From positions 22,670,471-22,734,470 of the forward strand of contig NC_044922.1 of NCBI RefSeq assembly GCF_003576645.1: a DNA stretch of 64,000 nt. Direction: 5' to 3'. Origin of the DNA: Ipomoea triloba. Its lineage: Eukaryota; Streptophyta; Magnoliopsida; Solanales; Convolvulaceae. Each line of letters opens with the position of its first letter. The stretch's first letter is position 1. The notes under the pieces are model-generated. The model saw nothing but the letters and a program-made list of their open reading frames with translations. It ran no database searches and was not told where the DNA came from. Below, in pieces: positions 42,758 through 53,076 of this stretch. The position numbers and the translations under genes are program-made.

Positions 42758-43450
42758 AAAGGGTCAAATCAGCCTCCTAAGTGAACCTGATAGTGCAATT
42801 AACCCCCCTAAGTAAAATAAGCTTCATATATGTCCCATAAACCGGTAAAAAGATGCAATTAAGTCCATTTGTTCCCTATATTGCCGATTAATGCTTAGGT
42901 GTCGCCAACATGGATTCAATTTGACACTATCTATCCTAAGTGGAATTGTTTTTTTATTTAAAAAAAAATAAAGGCACTAAAGCCCTAATCTTTGTTCCCG
43001 TCGAACTGTTCTTCTCATCTTTGTCTTCTCCTATCGTCAATCTCTCCTCTTCGAAACAGCGACATAAAAATCCATCGTTTTCTTCAACCTAGGCCAGAAT
43101 AGTTAAGCTCTCTAATCTTTCTCGCATTCTGAACTTGCTCAATCGATCAGTCATTACACTCGTCTTCTTCGAATTGTAGACTCTCTTAGTTACTCACCAA
43201 GAAATGTCTTCTTCCTGTCAGAGTGGGTTGCCATTTTCATCGACTTCTTTGAGACCAAATCTCCATTATGAGCCAGCAATCTATTGTCGTTGTGGGTTAA
43301 AAGCGCCATTGTGTCATACACTCATACACGAGATAATGGGCAAAAAAATTTTGGGTGTCAAAGATATAAGGTTTTTCCCTTTTCTATATGATATAAGAAT
43401 TATATGGTGTTCTACTTTTGTTCATGAAATTTGCAGAGTATTATGAGTGG
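42754..43450 (+). pseudogene. Truncated GRF-type zinc-finger gene in a possible MULE
   Basis: From ATG 43204 an exon encodes MSSSCQSGLPFSSTS, then IYCRCGLKAPL and HEIMGKKILG. This follows the GRF zinc-finger layout (CxCG...PL...T..NPGKRFFGC), but the expected late Cys is replaced by Val and the NPG by IMG. A donor-like site follows at about 43371, and only short fragments continue. Upstream, GAAAAAAGGGTCAAATCAGCC (from 42754) looks like an element terminus. GRF fingers bind nucleic acid, and plant copies of this type are often spread by transposons. No right terminus or target duplication was found. Function is presumably lost. Confidence 0.45.
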
Positions 43451-43629
43451 AATTATATAAGTTCATGAATCCATTTACTTATTTGCAGAAATATAAGGTG
43501 TGTTTTGGAATTCTATATTGTCTAGCTAAAATTGCATTTCACTTATGAATCCATTTACTTATTTGAAATTCTGTGTTCTGCTTGTGTTTATGAATCCATT
43601 TACTGCCAAAAATTGTACGAGAATAGCAT

Positions 43630-44399
43630 GAGTTTTTTCCACTTTTGGTCCTATGACTTTAGTGTTTCCGTCAATTTAGGTACATGACTTTCATTTTGCC
43701 ACTTTTAGTCATTGACTTTAATTTTTTTGCCACTTTTAGTCCTTGACTTTGATTTTTTTTTCCACTTTTAGTCCTTTTGGCCATCCGAGCGACAACTTTT
43801 AATCGAAATCAACAAATTGTTATGCCATTAAGGGTAAATAACGTTTAATGTATTTAGAGATTTATCAATAGACAATTTTACACTTAATGACACAACATTT
43901 TATTGATTCCGATTAAAAGTTACACTTAATGACACAACATTTTATTGATTCCGATTAAAAGTTGTTCTTAATGACACAACATTTTATTGATTCCGATTAA
44001 AAGTTGTTGCTTATGACACAACATTTTATTGATTCCGATTAAAAGTTGTTGCTTAAAAAACAACATTTTATTGATTCCGATTAAAAGTTGTTGCTTAAAA
44101 AACGAAGCAGAACAAGCAAATAACGTTTCTTTTTCCTATTTTTTATCTTATTTTATTTATAAATATATTTAGAACTTTATCAAAATACACTTTTACCCTT
44201 AATGGCATAACAATTTGTTGATTTCGATTAAAAGTTGTTGCTCGGATGACCGAAAGAACTAAAAGTGGAAAAAAAATCAAACTCAAGGACTAAAAGTGGC
44301 AAAAAAATTAAAGTCAAGGACTAAAAGTGGCAAAATGAAAGTCGTGTACCTAAATTGACGGAAACACTAAAGTTATAGGACCAAAAGTGGAAAAAACTC
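43630..44399. mobile_element. Long-TIR MULE-like element, 770 bp
   Basis: A perfect 10-bp duplication AGAATAGCAT lies at 43620-43629 and 44400-44409. The inverted arms exceed 200 bp (GAGTTTTTTCCACTTTTGGT at left, complement at right), built from repeated CCACTTTTAGTCCTTGACTT units. The centre has a 45-bp tandem repeat. No transposase. Confidence 0.9.
43879..44100 (+). repeat. 45-bp tandem repeat inside the 43630 element
   Basis: Five copies of CAACATTTTATTGATTCCGA plus TTAAAAGTT(GTTGCTTA/ACACTTA) linkers. Confidence 0.95.
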
Positions 44400-44569
44400 A
44401 GAATAGCATGGTTGCTCCACTTAGTATGAATCAATACTATGATGAATTCTTTTCAATAGTATGAAATCTTGTTCCTCGTTGTTCCACTGTGTAGAGAGAA
44501 TTCCTTCAAACATTTTTTTTTCTAACATTGAGATCATATAATTTTTCTAGGAATTTTTTTCATATTTAA

Positions 44570-44665
44570 ATGCAGAATATTACTTTCACATTTTGATTTA
44601 AAAGTATTACATTTTTCCTCATAAGTATTACATTTTTTCTTATAAATAACAAACACTTGCCAACA
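44570..44665 (-). mobile_element. Fragment of the 17089-type element, cut at 44665
   Basis: The reverse complement matches the interior of 17089-17546 (AAGTATTACATTTTTCC..., ...CTTGCCAACATC). Similarity stops sharply at about 44666, where TCTTTATATATATAAAGGG begins. Confidence 0.55.
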
Positions 44666-45339
44666 TCTTTATATATATAAAGGGAGCCGGGAACTAGCGA
44701 ATGAATGACCTCCAAGTGTCTTTGCATTTTTATTTTGGTTTGACCGGTTATGCAAGTCAAATTGTTTAAATTCCCACCTCTTTAAATTTGTAATTGTAGG
44801 CTGAATTGTAGGTAATGGGCTGTTTTGTAGAGTTAGTACTCTAAGTGGGTAGGTTGCGTGTGAAAGTGGTCAATTGGTATGGGTTGGGCTCTGAAGTACT
44901 GATTTAGATATTACAATTAACATTTAAGTAAACAAATGAGCAGTGTTGTCATTTAAAGCAATTCAATTCTCTCACTCATGATTTTATTTTAATTTTTTTA
45001 AAGGCAATTCAGTACGGCATCGTTTTTGTTTTTATTTATTTATTTTTTTCAAATTCCCTTTGACTTGGTCCATTTCCTGCCTAGTCTTGCATTTGAAATC
45101 TGTGTATTTCCCGCCTGTTTATTTGTAGAATCCAAGTGAATCTTTGAAGAGTCCAATTAGGGTAGTGGCCTATTATGGAGTTGGTGTGGTATTGGGCTTA
45201 GGTGGTGTGATTTTCTGAATGAAAGGGTATGGGCATGCTGTTCATTGTACTTTTATGTTATTATTTTATTGTTTTTTTTTTATTTTTTTAATGTCTACCA
45301 CAATCAGTAGTAGACTTCTACTATTTTACTTCCACCACT

Positions 45340-45352
45340 ATATATACATGCA
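45340..45352 (+). promoter_or_regulatory. TATA-box-like site upstream of the RPA-like gene
   Basis: CTATATATACATG lies about 115 bases before the ATG at 45463, a plausible core promoter position. Confidence 0.4.
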
Positions 45353-45462
45353 TAATGTAACTCAAAATATGTAAGCAAACACTTAGCAACCGAATCCCAA
45401 AATTTAAAAACTTCATCTGTTTGTAGAATAACTAAAAGAGATCACTTCAAGGTTGTTGCAAC

Positions 45463-47732
45463 ATGTCTGGGCAGTTCATTCTTGCAGCTCAGCTACATCC
45501 ACAGTAGACCACTAAAGCCATAAGGTTGAGGTGTGTTAGGAGTTATTTTATCACTGAAAGTAATCAAGAAAGGTCCATTAGGAGTAAAGAATGCATTTTT
45601 CATGATCAAGAGGTTTGATATTCATACATGTATTATTTTGTGTTGTTTTTTTTGTTGATCTGTTATTATTAATTTTTTTTTGTTTATTTGCTATAGGGAC
45701 AGTTTATTCATGTGCACATTCCTAAGGGTATTGTTTCCAAGTACAAGAATATGTTCAAGGAGGGACAAGTTTATGGCATTCGAAATTTCCTATGCATAAC
45801 TAACTTCTTCAAGTATAAAACAAGCACTTTGCGTTATATGATAAAGTTCAAGCATGATACTGCTGTAAAGGAGTATAAGCGTATAAACTTTCCCAAAATA
45901 ATGTTCCATTTCAAGAGTTTCGAGTGTATCCTTTCAAAACAAGGAATAGATGAAAAAGTCTTATTTGGTAACACCCTAGAAAAGCTCATCTTAATATGAT
46001 TTTGTTACTATTTTTTTAGTATTGCTATATTCAGTTTTCAGTGTCTAATATTGTGCTTCTGTTTATATAGATGTCATTGGTCGAATAGTGGAAGTTTACT
46101 CTCCAATGGAGAAAGTGATTGGTGGAAAACAAACAAGACTAATTGACTTTGTTCTTGAAGATGTTAGGTAATTCTATTTTTTATATTATCTAATTGACAC
46201 AGAAGTCTAGGTTATATTTTTAGTGTTCTAACTCAGTTTTTTTCAGTAAAAGGCAGATTCATTGTACCCTTTGGGATGAGCATGTTGATCAACTAATTCC
46301 TTATTACAACTCTACCGTTGTTGATCCAGTGATACTAATCATCCAGCTTTGCCGAGCTAAATTCATGGATAGTGAGTGTTCATTATGTAATTTACAGCTT
46401 AATTCCTATTTCTGTTTTCTAATTTTAAAATTTGTCTTCATTCTCTTTCTCTTTTTTTTTTCAGATGGTGAAGTGCGCATTTGCAGTTCGTTTGATGCTA
46501 CTCAGTTGTTCTTCACTCATACCTCTAAGGAGTTTGTTAATTTCAAAAACATGTCAGTTTGCATTTCTATTTTTGTTCATTAACCTTTTTAACTACTCTG
46601 ATTCCGATTTTTGCTATTGTTTTTGTTCTTTTTAGTTTCAGGGATGATTATACCCCTCTAAGGTGTATTGAATCAGCTTCTAGGCTTGCTGTTGGGTTCC
46701 CCATTTATGGTGTTGATTCTACTAATGTGTTCATTACTTCTATTGAGGACATCTATAAAAAGAAAGAGGTATTTAAGTGTATTGTTTTAGTTTACTTAAC
46801 TTAGGTAGCTTATACCTTTTTAAGTGTCCAATCTATTTTTTGCTTTGCATTGTTGGGGGATTATTGGGTTGCTGGCACAATAACTGGTGTGGAAAGTTTG
46901 TTGGATTGGTATTATATTTCTTGCAAGTCAAATTCATGCAAGAGAAAGTTGAGTGAAAGTGGTGGTATGATGTATTGTGTTGGTTGTAAAAATTCTTGGC
47001 ATGAAGGCATTTTAAGGTATAAATTGATAGTTCGAGTTGCTGATCATACTGGTGATGCACCGATGCTTATTTGGGACCGTGAATGTGAAAGTTTGGTAGG
47101 TATGTCAGCAGGTGAATTAAGGGGCAAATATCCTGAGGTAAAAACTTCTAATTAATAATTATAGTGATTATTATTAGTTGTTTATTAGTTATTTATATGC
47201 TGGGGTTATTTGATTTGTTTTAGGGTGTTCATGTTATTCCTAATAAAATAGCTGCTCTTCGTGGGATGTCTATGTTGTTTCAAATTGTCATGAAAAAGGA
47301 ACAAGTGGACAATTACTATTCAGCTTTTACAGTGTTGAGAATCTGTAAAGATGAGGTAGTCTTGACACAACACTGTTCAGGTTTATTTGATAGAAATGAA
47401 GGTGATTTGGTTGCTGCTAATGGTGGTGATTCGTTGGATTTTGAAGACAATTATGAGGTTTTTTCCTATTGTTTTTGTGTGTAATTTTCTGGATCTGGTA
47501 TATTTTCTTTCAGGATGGGGTTGTGAGTGATGGTGCTGGAAGTCGTGGACTGGATGCTATGTATAAAGAAATGGAGAAGGATAAAATTGTTGATTTGGGT
47601 GACAGTGATGGGGCTTCCAGCAGTGAACAAGCTAATGTTCCCCTAAAGCGTTGTCTCATTGATGAGTTTGATCGGGTTGGAGGAACTTCAAAGAAGGCTA
47701 AGGAAATTGTTGTGAAGCTGGAAAAGATGTAG
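45463..47732 (+). pseudogene. RPA70-like single-strand DNA-binding protein, 9 exons, damaged
   Basis: Exons 45463-45612, 45697-45967, 46071-46167, 46247-46371, 46465-46552, 46642-46768, about 46850-47137, 47224-47457 and 47514-47732 keep one frame with GT/AG introns, except as noted. Exons 1-2 form the first OB fold (GQFIHVHIPKGIV, FKEGQVYGIRNF). Exons 3-6 form the second (GRIVEVYSPME, CTLWDEHVDQLI). Exon 7 has the DBD-C-like part with four Cys (SCKSNSCKRK, YCVGCKNSW), then MLIWDRECESLVG. The tail is acidic, then basic (KRCLIDEFD, KKAKEIVVKLEKM). Two defects are visible: a TAG at codon 15 (45505-45507), and no AG acceptor just before exon 7 (GCATTG where CAG would fit). Plant RPA70-like genes of this form are often Helitron cargo; cellular RPA1 binds ssDNA in replication and repair. 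Apart from the two defects it is well preserved. Confidence 0.8.
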
Positions 47733-47889
47733 TTTGTGTTAGGTTTGTGGTGGTTGGGTGTGGGAAAACTATCTAGGTTTGTAATGTGTTTTTTTTAAGG
47801 CTATGGTTTGAAGACTGCAATATTAAACCTATGCAGTCTTCAAGCTTGGGTTGTGCCTATGGTATGTTTCTAATGACCTTTTCTGTTTT

Positions 47890-49188
47890 TGATTTTGAAA
47901 CCAACAAATAATAAATACTTACTCTTATGAATTGTAATAGCGATGAGTAAGGTCGTATCCACAGAGACTGGTTAGACTTATCTTTAGCAATAGATTTAAT
48001 AAATAATGAAATGAGAATCGAAACTTAAATAGCAACAATAAAATAGAAAATAATATCAAATAGCAAATAATTATCAACTAAACGTCAATGGCAAATGGTA
48101 TCCAACCCAAGGAATCATATCAGTTTAATTCTAACAAGACAGATATTGATTTGCAAGCCAAACTAACTTTACTCTTTACTAGATTGGTTATGGTTATTAA
48201 CAAGCTCTAATAACCTGTCTTTCCTTACTTCGTCGGTAATTAAAACAAGCTCTTTAATTACTTCCCTAGCTAATAAACAACCCTAAAAAAGCTCTTAGGA
48301 TTTAATTTACTACTAGCATTATCGAATTAGAAAGACTACCAATCCTAGCCAACAAACTCATAAGCTCGGTTCATTTAAGCTAGACTATATATCTCCATAA
48401 CACAAACTGAAAATCAGTTATAATCAAAATGTGCTATTTGCTACTAACATCAAAACACTTAAACAGTTACGGATTCAAGGTTCTGACTAGCAATTTAATA
48501 ACTTGATAATTGAACAATGGGCCCTATTGCAACAATTAATCAAGCAATAATTCATATATATGAATATAACAGAAGATATATAGATAATAAAGCGCAAAGA
48601 ATAATTTAGGCTAAATAAAGCTTACTGGTCTTGTATAATCAAACTTCCATAATCCTCGAATTGGAAAAATAAGAACTTAGCAGGACATCGTAGGAAGTGT
48701 TTACAATATATATGAAATTCTTTCGTACAAAAACTGACGATTTTACTACTGAACTCCTTGCCTATTTATACTAATTTAGGTTTAGATTCAACCGTTCATT
48801 CGAAGGAGTGACTTGCGGTCGAAATCTACCCGAAAATGCTTGCCGCACACAGTCCGTATCTGTCGCACGTCCATACGCAGCATCGCAACAGAAGTCCACG
48901 TCTTTGTATAGTAGCAATTCACGGAATTCGTTCGTAGAAGAAATCTTGCAGTCGCCGTCTACGCACAATGCTCCAAATTAAAATGGCTATTTAATGTTAA
49001 ATGGAATTGGACTTCTGAAATTATAAAATAATTAAAATGAAAAGTAGTACGTGTCAGCCCAATTTAACAACTAAGCTTAATTATTCAATATTAATATAAA
49101 ATATAAATTAAAGTTTAAGATAAATATAATATTAAATAAATAAAACTAAAATTTTAATCTAAATTAAATATAAAAATAGTGTTTATCA
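47890..49188 (-). repeat. LTR 1 of the array (1299 bp)
   Basis: Identical to LTR 2 except for two substitutions noticed (near 47940 and 48210) and a shortened outer end (TGATTTTGAAACC instead of TGATGGGTGTCGAAACC). The 65-codon frame at 48771-48968 recurs in every LTR and is not regarded as a gene. Confidence 0.9.
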
Positions 49189-50518
49189 AAATCCCCACAC
49201 TAATCATTTGCTTGTCCTCAAGCAAAGACATTATTTAAGAAAACATAAATATATAAAAACTCATAACACTTCATGAACGTTGGTCTCAAACACATTATAA
49301 ATAATTAGTTAGTAGTTTATTTGAAAATGGAGTAAACTAAATAACCAAGCCCTCACGGGTATATCACTCATCACTCAAAAGTGTTTGAAGGGTGTATAGA
49401 TTTCACTCAAATCAATTCCTATAGAAATGCTCTACCATAGACTTGCATATCTTCTCATTCTCCACTACAAGATAACATGCATGATCAAATCATAAGGACT
49501 TTCTCCAAGGTTGTAATGGGGCTTAGGGCAAAGGGTAGGAATTATTTGGAAAAGTAGTTCAAAAAGCCTTCAAAACTAGAGGAGCATGATTAAATGAACT
49601 AACTCAAAAATAAAGACCAAATGAACCCAATCGCTCTTGTTATTTTGATAGCTCAACTCCAACCAAATAAACTATCACATCTCCATATGAGCACAACCTA
49701 TTCATGCTTTGTTCAACATGAGAAATACTAATAACAACCAAAAATGATAATTCCATTTTCTCTTTTTCTCTTTTTGTACCGCTACTTTTCATTTTTTTTT
49801 CTTTTTCTTTTCTTTCTTTTTCTTCTTCTTTTTTTTTTTCTCTTTGAAAACACCAACCAAAAAGCTCTTAGAACTCCAATGACACTTGCATTATTCTCAC
49901 TCATATACACACTTTTGCCAACTTCTTTCCCCACACTCAATCCTTATCATTTACCCAATCAAAGATCCCCTAGTCCTCTAGGCAGGGTTAAGGAAATTAA
50001 TTTCAGGTATGAGGCTTATTATAATGTGGCTCAATAAGAACAAAAATACGGTTTACAGGCTCAAAGTGGCTGACAAAGGAAAATGATTAGGGTATGAAAA
50101 GGCTATTTGGCTAGTGAGGCTAAAAATCAAAGATGACCTTAATCATATTAAAAATCATGCATGTATCAAATTAGCTTTAAAGAGAATCAAGGCAAGTTCT
50201 AGAGATACAAGTCCATGAAAGATATCACACAAGAACAAAATAATTGGACTGAAGTGTCAGTCAAAGGCTCAAATATCTCACAGGTTCATGCTTGGTTAGT
50301 TTAGCCACCACCATATCAAACAAAACACTAATTAAATACTCATAATATGCAAGATCAATTATTCAATTATGTTATGAATTTTAGTAAAAATACTATTACT
50401 TTTTGGAAAATTTTAGTAGAAAAAAGAAAGATTTTTTTTTTCAATTTGAAGAGAAGAAAATAAGAGTAGCAAATAATCATATCCCCTCCCACACTTATTC
50501 TCAACATTGTCCTCAATG
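49189..50518 (-). other. Non-coding 3' internal region of unit 1
   Basis: It lies between the protease frame and LTR 1, where pol would be expected. It holds the purine tract next to the LTR, a CT-rich run at about 49755-49845, and AT-rich DNA. The same region recurs at 54380-55712 and 59574-60224. Confidence 0.7.
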
Positions 50519-51253
50519 TTAAATAGAATGTAAAGATAAGAGAAAAATTAATAAAAATGTAAAACAAATAAAGGGAAGAGTAGAATAAACTCCCTTTGGG
50601 TTGCCTCCCAAGTAGCGCTTTTCTTTAACGTCTTTGGCTAGACGCCATTTTCTTCCTAACACATCTTCAAAGTCAGGATTTCTATTCAACGCAACATTCA
50701 GTTTATCACCACCAATCAAATGATAATCTTCTTGCAATAAAATATCCACAACAAAAACAGATGACATGCCATTCAGATGTTTCGTGGTAGTATTAAATAT
50801 ATCAAATTTAACAATGTCACCATCAAACTCCATTGTCAATATACCATCATGCACATCAATTTTAGTTTTAGATGTTTTCAAAAATGGCCTCCCTAATAAG
50901 ATCAATGAAGAATTAGGGGGATTATTATCTTCTTCCATATCCAACACATAAAAATCAGCAGGAAAGATTAACCCATCAACTTGTACTAAAATATCTTCTA
51001 AAACCCCCACAGGATAAACATTCGATCTATCAGCAAGTTGAACAATTACACCAGTTTCTTTTAAGGAGCCAACATTTAAAGATGAATAAACAGATAAGGG
51101 CATGACATTAATTGAAGCTCCAAGATCTAACATTGCGCTTTCAACATTAACATTTCCAATTTTGCAAGGGATAGTGAACATACCTGGATCTTTGCATTTA
51201 GGAGGCAACTTTTTTTGAAGGATAGCTGAAACATTTTCTCTCATGCTTACCAT
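50519..51253 (-). CDS. Retroviral-type aspartic protease domain, unit 1 (244 aa)
   Basis: The frame starts MVSMRENVSAILQKKLPPKC and contains AMLDLGASINVMPLSVY, the aspartic protease active-site region (D-L-G-A) of Athila/Tat Gag-Pol. It later has LILLGRPFLKT, the second conserved loop (I/L-L-G-R). It ends in a hydrophobic run and a stop where reverse transcriptase should begin. It lies in another frame than the short frame at 51247-51444, so Gag and protease are not in one open frame as read. The protease normally cuts the Gag-Pol polyprotein. The sequence is identical in unit 2. Confidence 0.85.
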   Translation of the reverse strand: MVSMRENVSAILQKKLPPKCKDPGMFTIPCKIGNVNVESAMLDLGASINVMPLSVYSSLNVGSLKETGVIVQLADRSNVYPVGVLEDILVQVDGLIFPADFYVLDMEEDNNPPNSSLILLGRPFLKTSKTKIDVHDGILTMEFDGDIVKFDIFNTTTKHLNGMSSVFVVDILLQEDYHLIGGDKLNVALNRNPDFEDVLGRKWRLAKDVKEKRYLGGNPKGVYSTLPFICFTFLLIFLLSLHSI

Positions 51254-51444
51254 TTCATTGCTTTCAACTTTCTTTTATTTGTGCACAACTCCTTGAGAAA
51301 CTTAGCATATCGAGGAATTTGTTTAATAGCATCAAGTAAAGGAATATTTACCTCAACTTTTCGAAATGTCTCTAGAATTTCTTTTTCTTCTGCGGTGTTC
51401 TTGGATTTGGCCAACCTACTAGGAAAAGGAGGAGGAATTACCAA
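51247..51444 (-). pseudogene. Gag-protease linker segment, unit 1
   Basis: RKVEVNIPLLDAIKQIPRYA and FLKELCTNKRKLK are conserved between Gag and protease in Athila/Tat polyproteins. The segment is in the same frame as Gag but after its TAA stop, and ends at a TAA before a frame change to the protease. Only a fragment as read. Confidence 0.75.
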
Positions 51445-51471
51445 AGACTTTGGATGTTCTTTGACAGGCTT

Positions 51472-53052
51472 TTAATCATTTTGAGGTTGATGGACCTCCT
51501 TTTCAGTTTCCTTATCTCGGTTGGGTGTTTTCCTCACTTGAGTATGTTCTTCCAACTCTTTTCCACTTCTCAGGGTAATTGCACTCACATTTTGTTTTGG
51601 ATTAACAATAGTTTGTGAGGGCAACTTACCTTGAGACTCCAATCTACTCACAGTAGATGCTAGCTGGCTCATCTGACTTTCTAAGTGTTGAATACTTGTT
51701 CTTGTTTCTTGCTGAAATTGTTGTGTCTGTTGCTGAAATTGTTGTGTTTGTTGCTGAAATTGTTGTGTGTTAATGGCAAGTGACTTAACAATATCCTCCA
51801 ATGACATACTTGAATTAGAAGATGGTTGTTGTGAAGATGAAGGTTGTTGCTGAATGGGTTGTCTAGGCTGAAACTGTGAAAATTGTGGACGTGGTTTGTA
51901 GCTGAAATTTGGATGATCCCTCCATCCTGGATTATATGCATTTGAGTAGGGATCATAATTTCTCTGTGGTTGGCCTGGAAAGCCTCCAACAGCATTAGCT
52001 TGCTCACAAAAATCATATTGAAGTGTCGGACACATGTCTGTTTGATGTCCAGTAGCAGCACATATCCCACAAGCTTTTACCTGATGCGCACCTCCTAGAG
52101 CTAACTGTTGAACAAGAGTAGTTAAGTGAGATACTTTATTCTCAAGGGAAGAAATGTTCACCTCATTCACTCTTCTAGAAGGTATGTCTTGTCTACATCC
52201 AAATTGTTGTGAATTGGCAGCCATTATGGATATCAAATCTCTAGCTTCTCGTGGCGTTTTGTTCACTATAGCACCTCCACTAGCTGCATCCATCATCTTT
52301 CTTTCCATGGGAAGCAATCCCTCATAAAAGTATTGAATGAGGAGCTGTTCAGAAACTCCATGTTGAGGGCAACTTGCACACAGTTGCTTGAAACGTTCCC
52401 AGTACTCGTGGAGAGTCTCTGTGTCTCTTTGCTTGATGCCACATATTTCCCTTCTAATGCTGGCAGCTCGTGATGCTGGAAAAAACTTTTCAAGAAATAA
52501 TCTTACCATTTCAGCCCATGTGTTGATTGAGCCTGAAGGAAGGTAAAATAACCAATCCTTTGCTCTATCGGCTAATGAGAATGGGAAAACACGTAGTTTG
52601 ATTTGATCTTCCGTCACTCTTTGCGGTTTGAAGCTCGAACACACCACGTGAAACTCCTTTAGGTGCTTATGTGGATCTTCATTTTCAAGACCACGAAATG
52701 TTGGGAGTAGTTGAATCAAACCTGACCTTAATTCAAAACCAACCTCTAAGGCAGGATGTTGAATACAAAGGGGTTGTTGATTTAGATTTGGTGCAGAAAG
52801 CTCCCTTAAAGTTCTTTGTTCTTCAGCCACTACTTGATTTTCGGCCATTGTTTGCTCTTTTTCGGAATCACAACAAGATGCAATTGATTCAATTGTGGTA
52901 GTTGATTGAACAGATGTTGAAGAAAGTACACTACTTTTACGCAATCTAGTCTCCTTCCTTAACTTTTTTGCAATCTTCTCAATCTCGGGATCGTATTGCA
53001 ATTGACCCGTACGAGAAGAACGTGGCATAAAAATAAATCTAATTGACACCAA
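51472..53052 (-). CDS. Gag polyprotein, unit 1 (526 aa)
   Basis: The frame runs from 53052 to a TAA at 51472; MPRSSRTGQLQYDPEIEKIA (residue 9 onward) is a likelier start. The retrotransposon Gag domain (about residues 150-270) is clear: AKDWLFYLPSGSINTWAEM, FLEKFFPASRAA, EYWERFKQLCASCP, LLIQYFYEGL. A CX2CX4HX4C zinc knuckle (CGICAATGHQTDMC) follows near residue 330, then a Gln-rich stretch with repeats of TQQFQQQ (near 430-450), and a C-terminal segment with AITLRSGKELEE. Gag packages the element's RNA. The first Met is only a few bases from the primer-binding site. The sequence is intact and identical to that of unit 2. Confidence 0.92.
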   Translation of the reverse strand: MVSIRFIFMPRSSRTGQLQYDPEIEKIAKKLRKETRLRKSSVLSSTSVQSTTTIESIASCCDSEKEQTMAENQVVAEEQRTLRELSAPNLNQQPLCIQHPALEVGFELRSGLIQLLPTFRGLENEDPHKHLKEFHVVCSSFKPQRVTEDQIKLRVFPFSLADRAKDWLFYLPSGSINTWAEMVRLFLEKFFPASRAASIRREICGIKQRDTETLHEYWERFKQLCASCPQHGVSEQLLIQYFYEGLLPMERKMMDAASGGAIVNKTPREARDLISIMAANSQQFGCRQDIPSRRVNEVNISSLENKVSHLTTLVQQLALGGAHQVKACGICAATGHQTDMCPTLQYDFCEQANAVGGFPGQPQRNYDPYSNAYNPGWRDHPNFSYKPRPQFSQFQPRQPIQQQPSSSQQPSSNSSMSLEDIVKSLAINTQQFQQQTQQFQQQTQQFQQETRTSIQHLESQMSQLASTVSRLESQGKLPSQTIVNPKQNVSAITLRSGKELEEHTQVRKTPNRDKETEKEVHQPQND

Positions 53053-53070
53053 TCCCCGGCAACGGCGCCA
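53051..53070 (-). promoter_or_regulatory. Primer-binding site, unit 1 (tRNA-Asp type)
   Basis: On the minus strand TGGCGCCGTTGCCGGGGATT is complementary to the 3' end of plant tRNA-Asp. It lies six bases inside LTR 2. The same site for unit 2 is at 58245-58264. Confidence 0.9.
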
Positions 53071-53076
53071 AAAATT

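Larger units (their letters stand above)
44666..47880 (+). mobile_element. Possible Helitron (left end only)
   Basis: It starts TCTTTATATATATAAAGGGA after an A, at the exact point where an older element is interrupted. Plant Helitrons begin with TC, often as TCTnTATAnTATAAAAGGG, insert between A and T, and often carry RPA-like genes such as the one at 45463. No helicase and no convincing CTRR end were found. A hairpin lies at 47812-47843 (GAAGACTGCA/TGCAGTCTTC), but the sequence after it does not fit well. The assignment is inference. Confidence 0.35.

Noticed and set aside
42449..42784. Tyr/Ile/Cys-Val repeat frames on both strands
   Set aside because: They are translations of a TA/TG microsatellite.
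48771..48968. 65-codon frame repeated at 53962 and 59156
   Set aside because: It lies in the LTR, has no known domain, and recurs only because the LTR recurs.
51681..52070. 129-codon frame inside gag (also at 56875)
   Set aside because: It is an alternative-frame shadow of the Gln-rich part of Gag.
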